Shown here piece after piece: positions 13,156 to 25,711 of a DNA stretch of 52,265 nucleotides. Position 1 is the first letter of the stretch. The number at the start of each line of letters is the position of its first letter. Source of the DNA: Proteromonas lacertae (Eukaryota > Sar > Bigyra > Opalinata > Proteromonadidae). The DNA lies in assembly GCA_002245135.1 (NCBI GenBank), contig NGBS01000041.1, positions 1 through 52,265 on the forward strand. Direction: 5' to 3'. A model generated the notes under the pieces. The model did no database searches and was not told the origin of the DNA. It worked only from the letters and a program-made list of their open reading frames with translations. Position numbers and translations under genes: made by a program.

Positions 13156-16100
13156 CTAACCCATCCTTGATGTTGAAGTATGTCTTCCAGACATTTGAGA
13201 TGATGATCTCATCATCGAATTACTAACACCAACTTCATAAAACAAATCAGGCATAGATATAGTGCATATACCAATATTTCCACAAACAAATACATCAGGT
13301 TTTACAGAAAACCTTCCTCTCGTAGCTCCTTTCCTTGCTAAACTTCTTGATCTCTTTGAATTGGCTGCTGATGATAGGCTTGAAGATCCACCAAATGTTG
13401 TACTTGCTTGAACTACATTCACCCATAAGTATGTTAACTTTGATGCAAATTGTAAAATTAAAGTTGCAAATGATCCTAATTCTACACCTAAACCTCTTAA
13501 CATTAATAATGTATCAGGTTGTTTCTCCATTAATACATTCAATGGAATTTCCAATATACCTAAAATAATCATCAACACAATTGTGGATGCTAAACTGATT
13601 GATTCATTAAACTCTGATGATGCTTTTCTTGTATCCCAAGCTAATTTAGCTCCCCATAAAAATAGTAATACAACTCCAACAATTTCAATATAAGTGAATA
13701 TATCATTGGCTGTGCATTCTCTAATGTAATAATCATCTAAATAATTGGAATAATCAACACTAAAAGTTTCAGTATATTCTGCTCTATCAACTAACCACCA
13801 AATCATCAAATATAATGCTTGAACTAATTCGATAATTGCTATAATTTTAACTAACATCATATTAGAAATTTTTACTCTTTGCAGATCTTTATTGTTGAAT
13901 AATTTATGAATTCTCCATGCTTTACAGAACAATATACTGAATAAGAAATCAACTGATAAAGCTAACCACCACACTCTCATTGCACAAACTACATCATTCG
14001 GATATAATGTAAATATCATACCACTAACACTTAGTAAAATCACACCTAAAAGTGTATAATACAAAAACAATGGTGAAGCACTTCTTATAACTTTAGCACT
14101 TTTATAAATATAGATTATTGCACCAACAGAAACTGCACAAATCATTACAACAATCATAAATACAATTACAGTCCATTGTAAAGCAGAGTTAAACTCATAT
14201 AGAACGATATTCTTACCTAAATTACAATCTTCATCACTCATATATGTCAATTTTGCATCAAATGAAGCAGCTCTTCCTTGATTTGGAAATACTTGAATAC
14301 GATTTGTTCCTGACATTCTAAATATGTAAATCTGTCTCTTTGCATGATTGTTATATTGCATTGTCATTGTACCACCTGGACCATCATAACTCACATATTT
14401 CATACTTAATCTTACATATCTATAATCAGGCCATTCATCATTAGAATCACCATTACTTTTAGCATATTCTACTGCAGCTTTCCATAAGTATATTGAACTG
14501 TAACTTGTTTCTAATATTTCACCTAATGTAATTGCATTCTGATATATCTGTTGAACTGATGTTGAAAATGCTCCAGCAGTTGTACTTTTTATCACAGCAT
14601 TATAACTTGAAACAATATATGAACCAGATAAAGATTCAATGTTTGATGAAGATACATCATGAGCATCATAATTCAACAAGAATAATGTTATTGAATCTCT
14701 ATTTATGGTAGTAGCAGAGAAGTATTCTGTTAAGAATTTCTCTTGTTCACCTCCAGCAAATAAATCAATTATTATAAATCTTTCAGCTTTAGAAAACATT
14801 TCTTCTAATACATTAATAATTGTTGATAATTCAACTGGATTATATGGTGAAAATAATTGTGATCCTAAGAAATTAAAACCTTTCTCTTTAGCTACCCTTT
14901 CTACTACTTCAGACATTATTACTGTTGAATTTTCACTATTGCCTATTACCATTAAATCTAATAATCCCATCGAATGTATATAATCTAATGTTGGTTCTGT
15001 CTTTTGATTGATTGTTAATCCTGTTGTAACAATATATGTACTACATACAAAACCATCATCTCTTCCTAAATAATCAAACAATACATTACTATTAATGGCT
15101 TCTAAATATCTTTCTGCTTCAGTTCTACATTTAGGTGACATACAACCAAATATCATTTTCAAATTCTCAGTGTCAGATATGATTGTTCTTAATTGGGAAT
15201 ATACTTTGGAAGACATTACAAAATAATGATCTGGAATTAATAATTTACCTAAAATACCATTTCCATCATTAATTTCATCAATTGCTATATTCTGAATCAA
15301 TAAATTATACTTCTCACTTTGAGTACCAATATCACTTTCATGAATAAATGCAACATGAATTGGATTATTGTTATGCATTGGACCAATTTTATTATTTGTA
15401 TTATCACCAGTATTACCATTATCCTGCAATTGTCTCCTTGTATTACTAAGTTCATTATTCCAATCACAAGTATATCCTCTCAAATCTCCTTCCCATTGAT
15501 TATACAGAATTGGCTCAATGTATGAAGTAGGCATCCAATTAATACTGATTACTCTATTGTTGATTTTACCACTATAAACTATTCTTTTCATGAAATTATT
15601 CTCTTTTAATTCAACTGATGTTGAGGGTGTATCTACATAATAATCATATAACAGTGCAAAAGTGGATATATCAAAACTATTAGCATCTGTTATGAGTGTT
15701 TTCCAATATTGCATTAAAGAATAGGCTGATTCATATTCTGATCTTATATATTTATTACTGCCAATATTAATGTGAATTTCTTCATTAAATATGGAAGATA
15801 AATATGGAACTGAAAAACTATTAGTTTCAGAATTACCAACTGATTCAAAATATGATCCAATTACTTCATTTCCATTCAAACATTCTGTATCTACTTCATA
15901 TAATATATTCTCATCAAACATCGTTGCTAAAACAACCCAATTTGGAGGAAGCATTCCAAATGAACATAAATCTTTATATAATGATATATATTTCTCTTTT
16001 GAATCTAATGTAGCTATTATATAACCACCACTATTAGCTATTGATAATCTTTGGATTTGTTGAGCATTTGAACTATCGTCATATAGAATATTACCCATCA

Positions 16101-19100
16101 ACAACAAATTCAAATTACCCATTCGAGATGATATAAATTCATTTACTGTTGTTGTTAAATTACTTGATGAATAGATAAGAACCATTGATGTTGCTTCTTC
16201 CATCGCTTTTCTAATTGCACTTTCAGCTATTTGAGATGGTAATAATTGAGCAGATATAACATGGGATGGACAAGTTATACTATAAGTATAACCACAGAAA
16301 AAGAAATATTCAGATCTTCCATTCATATAATTGGCTATATAATCATAATGATCAGGATTAACACCTCCAAATATATATTTTATTCCATCTGTATCAAATG
16401 CTTTCTTTAATTGAATAGCATAATTGTTTGGATCTGAAGCAATATCATACACTTTATAATTCAAATAATATCCTAATACTTTATCTTGATTATTCATATA
16501 GATAATAGCTGATAAAATTGCATCAAAAACTGAACTTTCACTTTCTCTTAATACTCCAGTAAATGATAAAATAATACCAATCACATATGTATTAACAACA
16601 ATACCATTTCCAATTGTAATATCATCAAAATTACATATTTTATAATCACCACCATTTAAATCATTACCAAATGCATCTGGAGTATGCATATATTGAGTAT
16701 AATGTAATAATTGATTCTCACCATTTTCATCTATATATGAATCTGAAATTGTTCTTGTTAAATAATTATTAACACCAAATTTCACTTCACCTTCTGGACT
16801 AGTAAACAATAAAGTATCCATTTTCTTTCTAACTATTTGTGGATCAAATGTCTTTGAATCTTCTACAGAATTTGCCCAAATTAAAACACTGGAATATAAA
16901 GCAGATGTAATATCAGTAACAGTGGTTGTTGCTTTATTTATTCTTGCATTCATCTTATCTGCAAATGCATCATTCTCTTCAAAATCATCACTTGATCTAT
17001 ATGCTTCAAACACTTCATAATTTCTATATTCTGATAGATAAATTGTACTGGTTGGTTCTATTACTATTAATCTGACTCTTGGCTCAGTTAAATTATAATA
17101 TGTCAAATTCTTTTCTATAAAATCAAAACCATCAAAGAAACCTCTGTAGATAATTGCAACATTTGTAACATTCTTATCATACCATTCTTTAATCTTATTT
17201 GCCACATTTTCATCAACACTACTAAAGTAAGTATTTGGCACTTTTGTTTCATCTAATAGTGTTTTGATATATTCACCACTATCTTCAAAATAACTATCAC
17301 CAGCTACAATTAATATTTCATTATATAATCTATTTCGAACTGCATTTATCAATGGTTTATCCAAAGATATATGATGACATGCAATCATAACATTTTCATT
17401 ACAATAACCTAGATTTTGTTGGAAGAAATGGAATAACATAACATTATTTTCCTTCAATAAATTTTGAACAGAATTTCTACATAGTTCATTTCCTACGAAG
17501 AATATAGCTGGTGGTTTATAATTATTCACATAATTTGTTAATAAACTAACACATTCATCTAGATTTGATTGTGTATCAGTAATTTCTGCTTTAATATAAT
17601 AACCATTAACACCACCTTTATTATTGTTTAAATCATTCACAGCTAATTTAAAAGCATCAACAGAACCTAATGCAGCTTCAGATAATACCCCAGTGATTGA
17701 AGCAGTTAAAGATAGTCTAACAGCATTAACTTTATTCCTTTCTTGTTCAACACCTGGAGACCAATTACACTTTATTCCATAATTATCAACAATATTCCAA
17801 TTCCAAGCCATTGGAGCTTGAAGATTATAATTTGATGATGCTATGGTTATATCAGTGCCATCAGCGTTATATCTTGCTATAAACATGGGTAAATAAGGAT
17901 AATGGGTTTCACTTTGTTGTATTTTACCAGTTCCATCTGTAATTTCAGTAGTCATTAATTGTGTTCGAATAACTGGAATATTTAACTCACCTACATCTTC
18001 TGCAGCTTGTGCAAAGAATTTTACAGCACCATAAGCAGCATTAGTACCTGAAGTTGGTTTTGTAATATCTGTATAATCAGAGGATGCACTTTTAAAATCA
18101 GTATTAGCTGTTGAAGTAATATCATAAAAGTAACTACTCAATATATAAACATTAGCTCTTAAATTTGCATCAAATATTTCATAATGTTCAATTTCAGATA
18201 ATACATCAACGATTGGATAGTGTGTTGGATCAATTCCTAAATTATTATAAGTTCTTAAAAATGTCTGTAAATCCTGTTGATCATCAATAGCAATCACAAT
18301 AACTCCACCTGTAGGTAAATCATTTTTTGTAATGGAGACTAATAAATCTGTGCTTACAGCAACAGCATCATTAACTTCAATATTATTCTTTACAACAAAT
18401 AAACCACTTGCTTCATATTCAATCATTTCTGCTAATAAACGTGAATCATCAGCTTGAGTTCTAACTAATACCAAATTCTTATCAACTGATAGTGTAATTA
18501 AATATTCCAATACCTGTGCAACATATTGATTTGGAGCTGGACCAATGTAGTAAGTATATTTATCACATTGTTCACCAACAGATTTTCTTGGATAGAAATA
18601 AATAGCATCATATGGTTTAGCATATGGTTCTAATATATCTCTACAATCAGTATCATAACATCCAATAACGACAGATACTAAAGGATCAGAGAATAAATCT
18701 TCAGCTAATCCATCAATTAATGAAGCATCAGATGCATAATCCTTAATGACTGCTACAGGGATTAATCCAACTATTCCTCCTTGATCTAAGATCTGTTCTA
18801 ACGCCATTACAGCACCATAAATCACAGGTCTATGAACTTCAGCTAATGAACCAGTAGTGGAGAAAAATAAACCAATTTTGACAACTGTCGATGGAATTAA
18901 TTGGAAGTTTTCAGCATCACATTTCTTCATATTAATAGCTTCACGATAAATTGAAAAGAATGGATAATTCTTTACATTTGTACTTGATTGATATACTGTA
19001 GCTGCATTAACATTACCATCATCACTCTCAACTCCTTGCTGAATTAAGATTGGATTAGAAATATGATTATTTGTAGCAAATATAATTTTACCAATTGGAG

Positions 19101-21346
19101 TAACAGTTGTGGTTGTATAGAAATATTTTCTTAATAAAGTAACATTGTTTTCACTCTTTGCTAATTTCATTAAATTTTCAGCAACTAATCCCATAGAATA
19201 ACCTCTTGCTATTTCACCAGTAAAAATATCCAAATAAGTAAACTTCCTTTTTATTTCTTCAATAGATGAATCGATGATTCTTTTAACCTCAGTATCTTTA
19301 GCTAAAAAATCAAAAGTAAACATCGCATAATGACCTTTCATAGCAGTTCCAAGATCTGAAAACTGTTTATAATTCAAATTTTTACTAAGTGTTGGATAAT
19401 CTTCACTAGACATTCCTGCATCTTTCATTTGATTCAGTAACAATTTAGCAGATTCACCTTCTAATACAGAGAAAATCAAAGCTCCATCTGGTGCAGCTAT
19501 TTTAATAATATCAACAATAGATGACATATCATCATTTTCAGGTGGAACAGTGAATGTATAATCAAAAGAAACAGAATATTGACTTAATTCGTTTGAAATA
19601 ATTTGTGAGAATTTAGTGGCATAATCAGATGTAGTATACACTAATATTAATTGACCTTTAGAATGACTGATCAACCAAGGGTATAAGATATAGAATGTAT
19701 AAGATGGAAAACCAAAATATAGACTATTATATTGACATTCATCACCTTCATAATCTCTTAAATAGAATAACAATGCATTTACTTCCATTGCAACTTTACT
19801 CAAAGCTTTTCTGATTGGAGTAGTTGAAGCAACAAAGAATAAATTAATATCTAAATCCTTATTCACTTCTCTCATCTTTTTAGCTGCATATTGTGGATCA
19901 TTACCATCAGTCATCACATGCATTAATATCTTCTTACCTAAAATACCATCATGATTTTGGTTTATTTCAGTAAAAACAGTAAACATTGAAGCTAAAAACT
20001 GTATTCCTTCCTCTAATTGATAAACCATCTTTGGTAAGAAAATACCAATAAAAAAGGATGGTTTTATTAAGCCTTCCCCTTCATTATCTTTCCAATTACA
20101 ATACTTATATTCATCAAGATTTAATTTCAAATGATAAGTATCTGTTGACCAAGCTTGAGTCACAGGAGTTAAGTATTTCAAACTTCCATCTTCTAATATT
20201 TCACCAATTGATAAACTATCAATCATATGATTTCCACTATCTATACTAAATGTCCCTAAAGTTGTTTCTATTGTTGTTTTATATATTTGATTCTTAATTT
20301 CCTCAATTTGTGTTGTAGAAGCATCATTCAATACTTGAAGTATAAAAGTAGTTGAAACAACATTCAAAACATCATACAAATTAGGATAATAATCGCTTCC
20401 ACCAACATAATGAGCATTTTCTAAAAATTTAGTCGTCAATTCAGATTTATCATCAATAAAAGGAGTACCAACTCTTACTCCAACTCCATAACCTTTAGTA
20501 TATTGTATATGCGTATCATCAAATAAATACACTTCATATTCATCCATACAGGCTCTTCCTTCTAAATTATTGATTTTACACACCTTTTCATCGAATTTCT
20601 GTAAGAAATAATTAACTGCTTCATGTTGAAGTAAGACTATGATATTCTTTGACAAATCCAATCTATTTCTAATCTCTATAATTTTATCATTTATATCTTT
20701 CTCATAATTATCTTCATTTATTGGTGCTTTATATACAATTGAAGAACCTAAACCATCAAATATCGATTCTAACAATGTAACACGAGATTTATAATATTCA
20801 TTATCATTATATATCAATAATGGTGTAGCTATTTTATAATATAACAAACGCATTGAAAGTGGGAAGATTTCTTGATAAGGTGATAATGAAGTATACATTC
20901 TATATAATAATAATAAAAATAAAATAGATTAATTTATACATATTCTTAATACATTCACCTCCTGGATTAATTCCTGTATAAAACAATATAGAATCAATTG
21001 AGTTTAATGAACTTGCCATATCGGATTTAACTTTCGCATTACATCCACCAATTAATAATTCAAACCCTCTAACTTTCAGATTTACTACTAAACCAGCAGC
21101 TTTATCTGAATTAGCAGGACAATCATATAATTCATATCTTATTAAAGTTCTTTTTATACCTCCTTCACTATTATACTTTTCAATTTCTCCTACACTTTGT
21201 TGATAATCAAAAAAAGATCGGAACTTTGTAATATCATTCAAATTCAATATAAATGCAATACCTATGTAAGGAGTTTCTTGTTTAATTTTTGGGGGAGTAA
21301 GTGAATAATCTGAAGTTAAGAATTGATCATTATGCAACTATATAAA

Positions 21347-21385
<39 letters not shown>

Positions 21386-24300
21386 CTTCACTATAATATG
21401 GCATTGCTGTAATAGGCACATCTAAATGAGCAACAATTGGTTGGTCATATTGTTCATATAACAACAAATACGGATATACATTAATATAATTCGAAGAAGC
21501 AATAGATAAAGTACCAACAGGACAGTCAACAGTGTTTTGATAAAAGAATGATTTAATTACAGAAGGTGATCTATCAGGAGATGCAGTCAAAGCAGCTTTC
21601 ATGAATAAAAATGAATTATACAATGCCATACTAGCATCATCTAGCAATTCTAATGGATCTCCTTTATATGTCTTAACTGTATTAACTAAAGCAGAATTCA
21701 ATAGATTAGTAATCAATGGAGAATATGAACCATAGAAATACTTATCATAAAACACTGAAATATCTTCAGCGTTCAAATAAACTCGAATTGTTAAGTCCAT
21801 TATTACTACAGGATGTAATTCTTTAGTAAAACCTAATCGTTTATATTCAGTCAAAAAATCTTCAGTTTCTAAGTCAATGAATAGAATAAAGAAAGAATAT
21901 TTGGTTTTATCTACAGTAACATTTAAGAATTCAGTATAATTGTTATATTCATGAACATCAATTGATTTTATTGGTTTTTTTGATATAAATTTTGTAAATG
22001 CTTGAAAATATTTAAACATATTGTTCGTTATTCTATTCAATAATAAATATATGATATATTTATACACTGTAGAACTATCATATAAAACATAATAATCCAA
22101 AGTTCTGCCAATAAAATAATTAAATGGAATAGTAAAGAGTTGATTACTTACTGCATTCATTATGATGATATTTGGATAATCAATTTCACCACCACTGATG
22201 AAGATGGAGAATAACAGTTTCTCATATTTCACTAACAAATCACTTATTGCCATTCTTTCATCTTCATCAACTGTTCCTGCTAAGAATAAAACATCTTCAT
22301 CTTCCAACATTGGGATTATTTGTACAGCTAAATCAGATGCATTATTTGCGATCCAGGAAATTGTATATGGATCAAATGTCCTACCATTAATTCCTCCTTC
22401 TAAATTGATTAATTCTAAAATCAATTGGAATGTATCAACAGTTACTAAATCAATTTTTAAATTCAAATTGAAAACTAAACCAACTTTGAAAGTTGGCATT
22501 TCACTTTCTACCATCTCATTTCCTACAAAATTACATATTTTATAAGTTTCTTTGTATGGTAATGACTCAGCTACAAATGTTGGTTTATATACAATATCAT
22601 ATGCTTTTCCTTCACCATCAAGCTATAGAAATAAATAAAAAATATAATATAATATAATATATACTCTAAATATTTGTATTTCACCTCTTGCTAAACCATT
22701 TGAATATATTTCATATCTTCCATACGCTTTATTTTCTAATGCTGTGTGATACATATATTCTCTATATAGCGAAGGAGCAGTAGAAGATGATGATAATATC
22801 GAATCACTCAATAATTGCATTATATTATATACATATGCCATTGTTGAAACAATAGATACATTATATCCAGCTAATTCAGTTAAACTATTTCTATATTCTA
22901 ATATATCATCAGTTGTAGGTTCCATTTCATTACTGCTGTGATCCATAAACATAACATCTTCACAGTATTGAACACCAGTATCATGTACAGTCAATTGATC
23001 TAAATTGAAGTTAACAACATCATATCCATTTGATTTAGTCACATTTTTCCTATACATTGCTTTCATTAAAGATGGTAAATAATCAGATTCTGCTGTGATT
23101 ATTATAATTGTTTTATTTCTATCATCATATTTTATTAGTAATTCAGAGGCTGTTCTATTTGCTTCAATCTCTGTATCATTGTTTATATTATCTTCGACAA
23201 TTATACTTCCATCTATTTTCTGTTCAATGAAATAATTTTTGATTAAAGTTCTTGTATTACCACCAAATCTATTGTAATAAATAAATAAAATGTAAAATAT
23301 TATACTGTTGTTTACTACCTATTAAAGCAATTGAATCATAACTGTTTCTACGAATATATCTGAATAATTCTTTAATATATAAAGTATTTACAAAATTTCC
23401 CTATTAAATATATATATATATATATATACGAATATAATATCAGATTTACAAGTTCCAGCTTCAGTTGGGCCAACATAGAATATTTCAGTGTCATATACAC
23501 GTAAACCATCATAAAAGAAAACTCGATCTTCTTCACTTGTAAATAGAAATATTGTTTTAGCTTCATTCTTATCAAATAATACTTTTATTTCTTCTAATAA
23601 TACTTCTCTTCCTCTTTGAATATTCATTAAAACGGGGAATAAAGTTTTCCCTAATAATGGCTTTTTCTCATTAAAATCATCTAATAAAAGAGCAGCGAAT
23701 TCAGTAATCACTTTTGATATGTATAGTTTCATATCTTGAATGAATATAATAGGTAAATAATCTATCACAGTTTCTCCATCTTCTATATTGATTGTAAAAT
23801 CACATGACTTTTCAACCATTTGTCCTTTCATTCCTAATGGTTCTAACGTCAAATCAGCAGCTATTTTATATGAATATGTCAATGTTTTACTTCCACTTTC
23901 TTTTCCTATATAAACAGTAGAAGTCATGAAATGATTAGCTAAAATTGCTAAATCTCCACCTGGTTTTTGAAAAAGAGTACCATATAAATACGTTAATAAT
24001 GTAGTGATTTTATTACTTGGAATATTCTCAGATACATAAGCTAACATATCAATTAAAGCAACACCAACTGCAGCTTGAGATTTGGATGGACTAGGACTAC
24101 TTGTTGTTATATAATCAGTGTAAAATGTCTTAAATTCTTTGGTTTTATTATCATCTAAATCATCATTATAAGATGTCAAGAATAAACTTCCTTTATTATC
24201 TGCAGCTATATAATTTGCATCAGCAACTAGTTCTTCATATGTTATTCCTCCTTCAAATAACAACAATGGACTTTTTTCACTATCGATTGGCTTTGCTTTT

Positions 24301-24971
24301 CTTTTAGCTACAAGTGCATTGTAATCTGTTGCCTTTGTTAGTAGTACTAATGTCACAACATTGTCTTCTGTAGCAGTGATGTTAGTTATATAACTATCCC
24401 AATCATCTGAAGTGAATGTGTCTTTGTCATGTAAATCAAATACAATTTCTGCACTATATAAATCTGCTAAATATTTTATTCTTTCATAATAGAACGGAGA
24501 ATATTTTGTTGATGCATTATCAAGTATAACTGCTAATTTACTTGCATAGTTCGATGTTACTACAAAAAAGCTTTGCTCAACAGAAGGTACTACAGAAATT
24601 CCATTTAATACATTCTTCTTACAGCTACCTTCTGCAAATTGATCACTACACCACGTAAGGACGTTATTGGCAGTTAAAAGTTTTACTAAATCATCATTCA
24701 AAAATGTATCACATCTACCATACGCTAAAACAAGCTCAGTATCTGCTATAGCATCCAAAAAAGTCTGATCGGTTAAATCTGAGCATACCAACTCTTTGAA
24801 ATCTATATCATTATTCAAATCTTGGTTTACTATATCTATATATTTCAGAAGTATTTTCAAATCTTCATCACCAGCAGTCTTAGTTAAGTAGCCAAATTTG
24901 AGAGAGTTTACACGCACGGATAAGAAAAAAACTATAATACATACTATACGAAAGTGCAAAAGATGATTCAT
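13156..24971 (-). CDS. Giant class C GPCR with nine tandem Venus-flytrap (UrtA/AmiC-like) modules
   Basis: Six exons (24971-23430, 23400-23306, 23268-22665, 22622-21387, 21337-20940, 20899-13156) total 11,619 nt, exactly 3,873 codons. The five introns are 29-49 nt. Residues 1-23 are a signal peptide (IVCIIVFFLSVRVNS). Nine periplasmic-binding-protein type 1 modules of about 350-460 residues follow. Each carries a variant of the UrtA/AmiC hinge motif, for example GECIKN..YTSLSPYQ and EQCDKYTYYIGPAPNQ. Most are joined by linkers with a Cys-Asp/Asn-aromatic motif (CDF, CNF, CNW, CDW). From about residue 3505 a class C seven-helix domain follows: YEFNSALQWTVIVFMIV, ASPLFLYYTLLGVILLS, CAMRVWWLALSVDFLF, FCKAWRIHKLF. 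Then comes a short Ser/Arg-rich cytosolic tail. Known members of this family use one such module. The ligand is unknown; amides, urea or amino acids are suggested only by module similarity. Confidence 0.93.
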
Positions 24972-25235
24972 TTTAATTGATAATAATTCGTTTTAATTTG
25001 GCCGTTACACAATCATTTTTGATTTGATTTATCTTAATATGTATGCTATATATATTTAATATCTCAGTACAATATAATACGCATGTTATAGATAGTTAAG
25101 GAACTTTTACTCAACAGAATCAAATAAACTACATCTCAACTATGTCAGTAGTAATAAGGAGAAAAAAACATCTAACAAACATGCAATATTACTCATAAAT
25201 AAATATAATTATTCATAATCTTATCTAAACAGGTA

Positions 25236-25629
25236 TTATCCATGTTGATATATTAAGAAACCAATATTTGATATAAAAAATTGAAGAATTCTATAATAAT
25301 AATAACAATAATAAGTTTAAATACTTTGAAACTTCGTTTGTGACTGATGTACCATATGATTCTCCCACAATTACATGCCATGTTCCAGTATAAGTCTTAT
25401 CGAAATATTCTTTCAAAAACTTAGCTAATTGCCAATAATGTTGATACTCTCCTTTAATTAATGTAGCTACAGCGGTTGAAGCTTGGGCTACCGCATCATC
25501 TCTCATAGCATCTGTCACTTCAGAGTAAATTACACTGACTGCTCCTACTTTGATTTGTTTCTTCTTAGTTGGACTTCCAGCTGCAGATGCAGTTGCTGGT
25601 GGTGGGGCTGTAGGTGCTGCTGTGGACAT
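25236..25629 (-). CDS. Dynein light chain, LC8 type
   Basis: LC8 light chains are homodimeric hub proteins that bind dynein intermediate chain and many other partners. Splicing one 34-nt intron (25291-25324, GTATTT..ATAG) gives 360 nt, or 119 residues. After an Ala/Pro/Thr-rich N-terminal extension of about 25 residues, the LC8 fold is clear: MRDDAVAQASTAVATL, YWQLAKFLKEYFDKTY, then the signature GTWHVIVGESYGTSVTNE. The second exon restores the C-terminal strand, KILQFFISNIGFLIYQHG, aligning with HFIYFYLGQVAILLFKSG of animal LC8. Reading through the intron would instead end in a poly-Leu tail, so splicing is well supported. The start is 82 bp from the divergent NIDO-domain gene. Confidence 0.92.
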
Positions 25630-25711
25630 TATTATATATTATTATATGAAATAAGCAATAAAAAACAATTAATTTATATTTAAAACGACTATGGCTTGAA
25701 TAAGTTTGACA
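25630..25711. promoter_or_regulatory. 82-bp divergent promoter interval (LC8 / NIDO protein)
   Basis: 82 bp lie between two divergent start codons. The interval is almost pure A+T, with short TAT/TTA runs and no named motif. Its role as a shared promoter is inferred from geometry alone. A three-codon ATG frame (25691-25699) precedes the NIDO gene start. Confidence 0.4.

Noticed and set aside
23269-23318. A 50-nt intron in the receptor starting at GTAGTAAAC.
   Set aside because: It breaks the frame. A donor 13 nt further on (GTATAATATT) fits the consensus and keeps the frame with IALIGSKQQFGGNTR.
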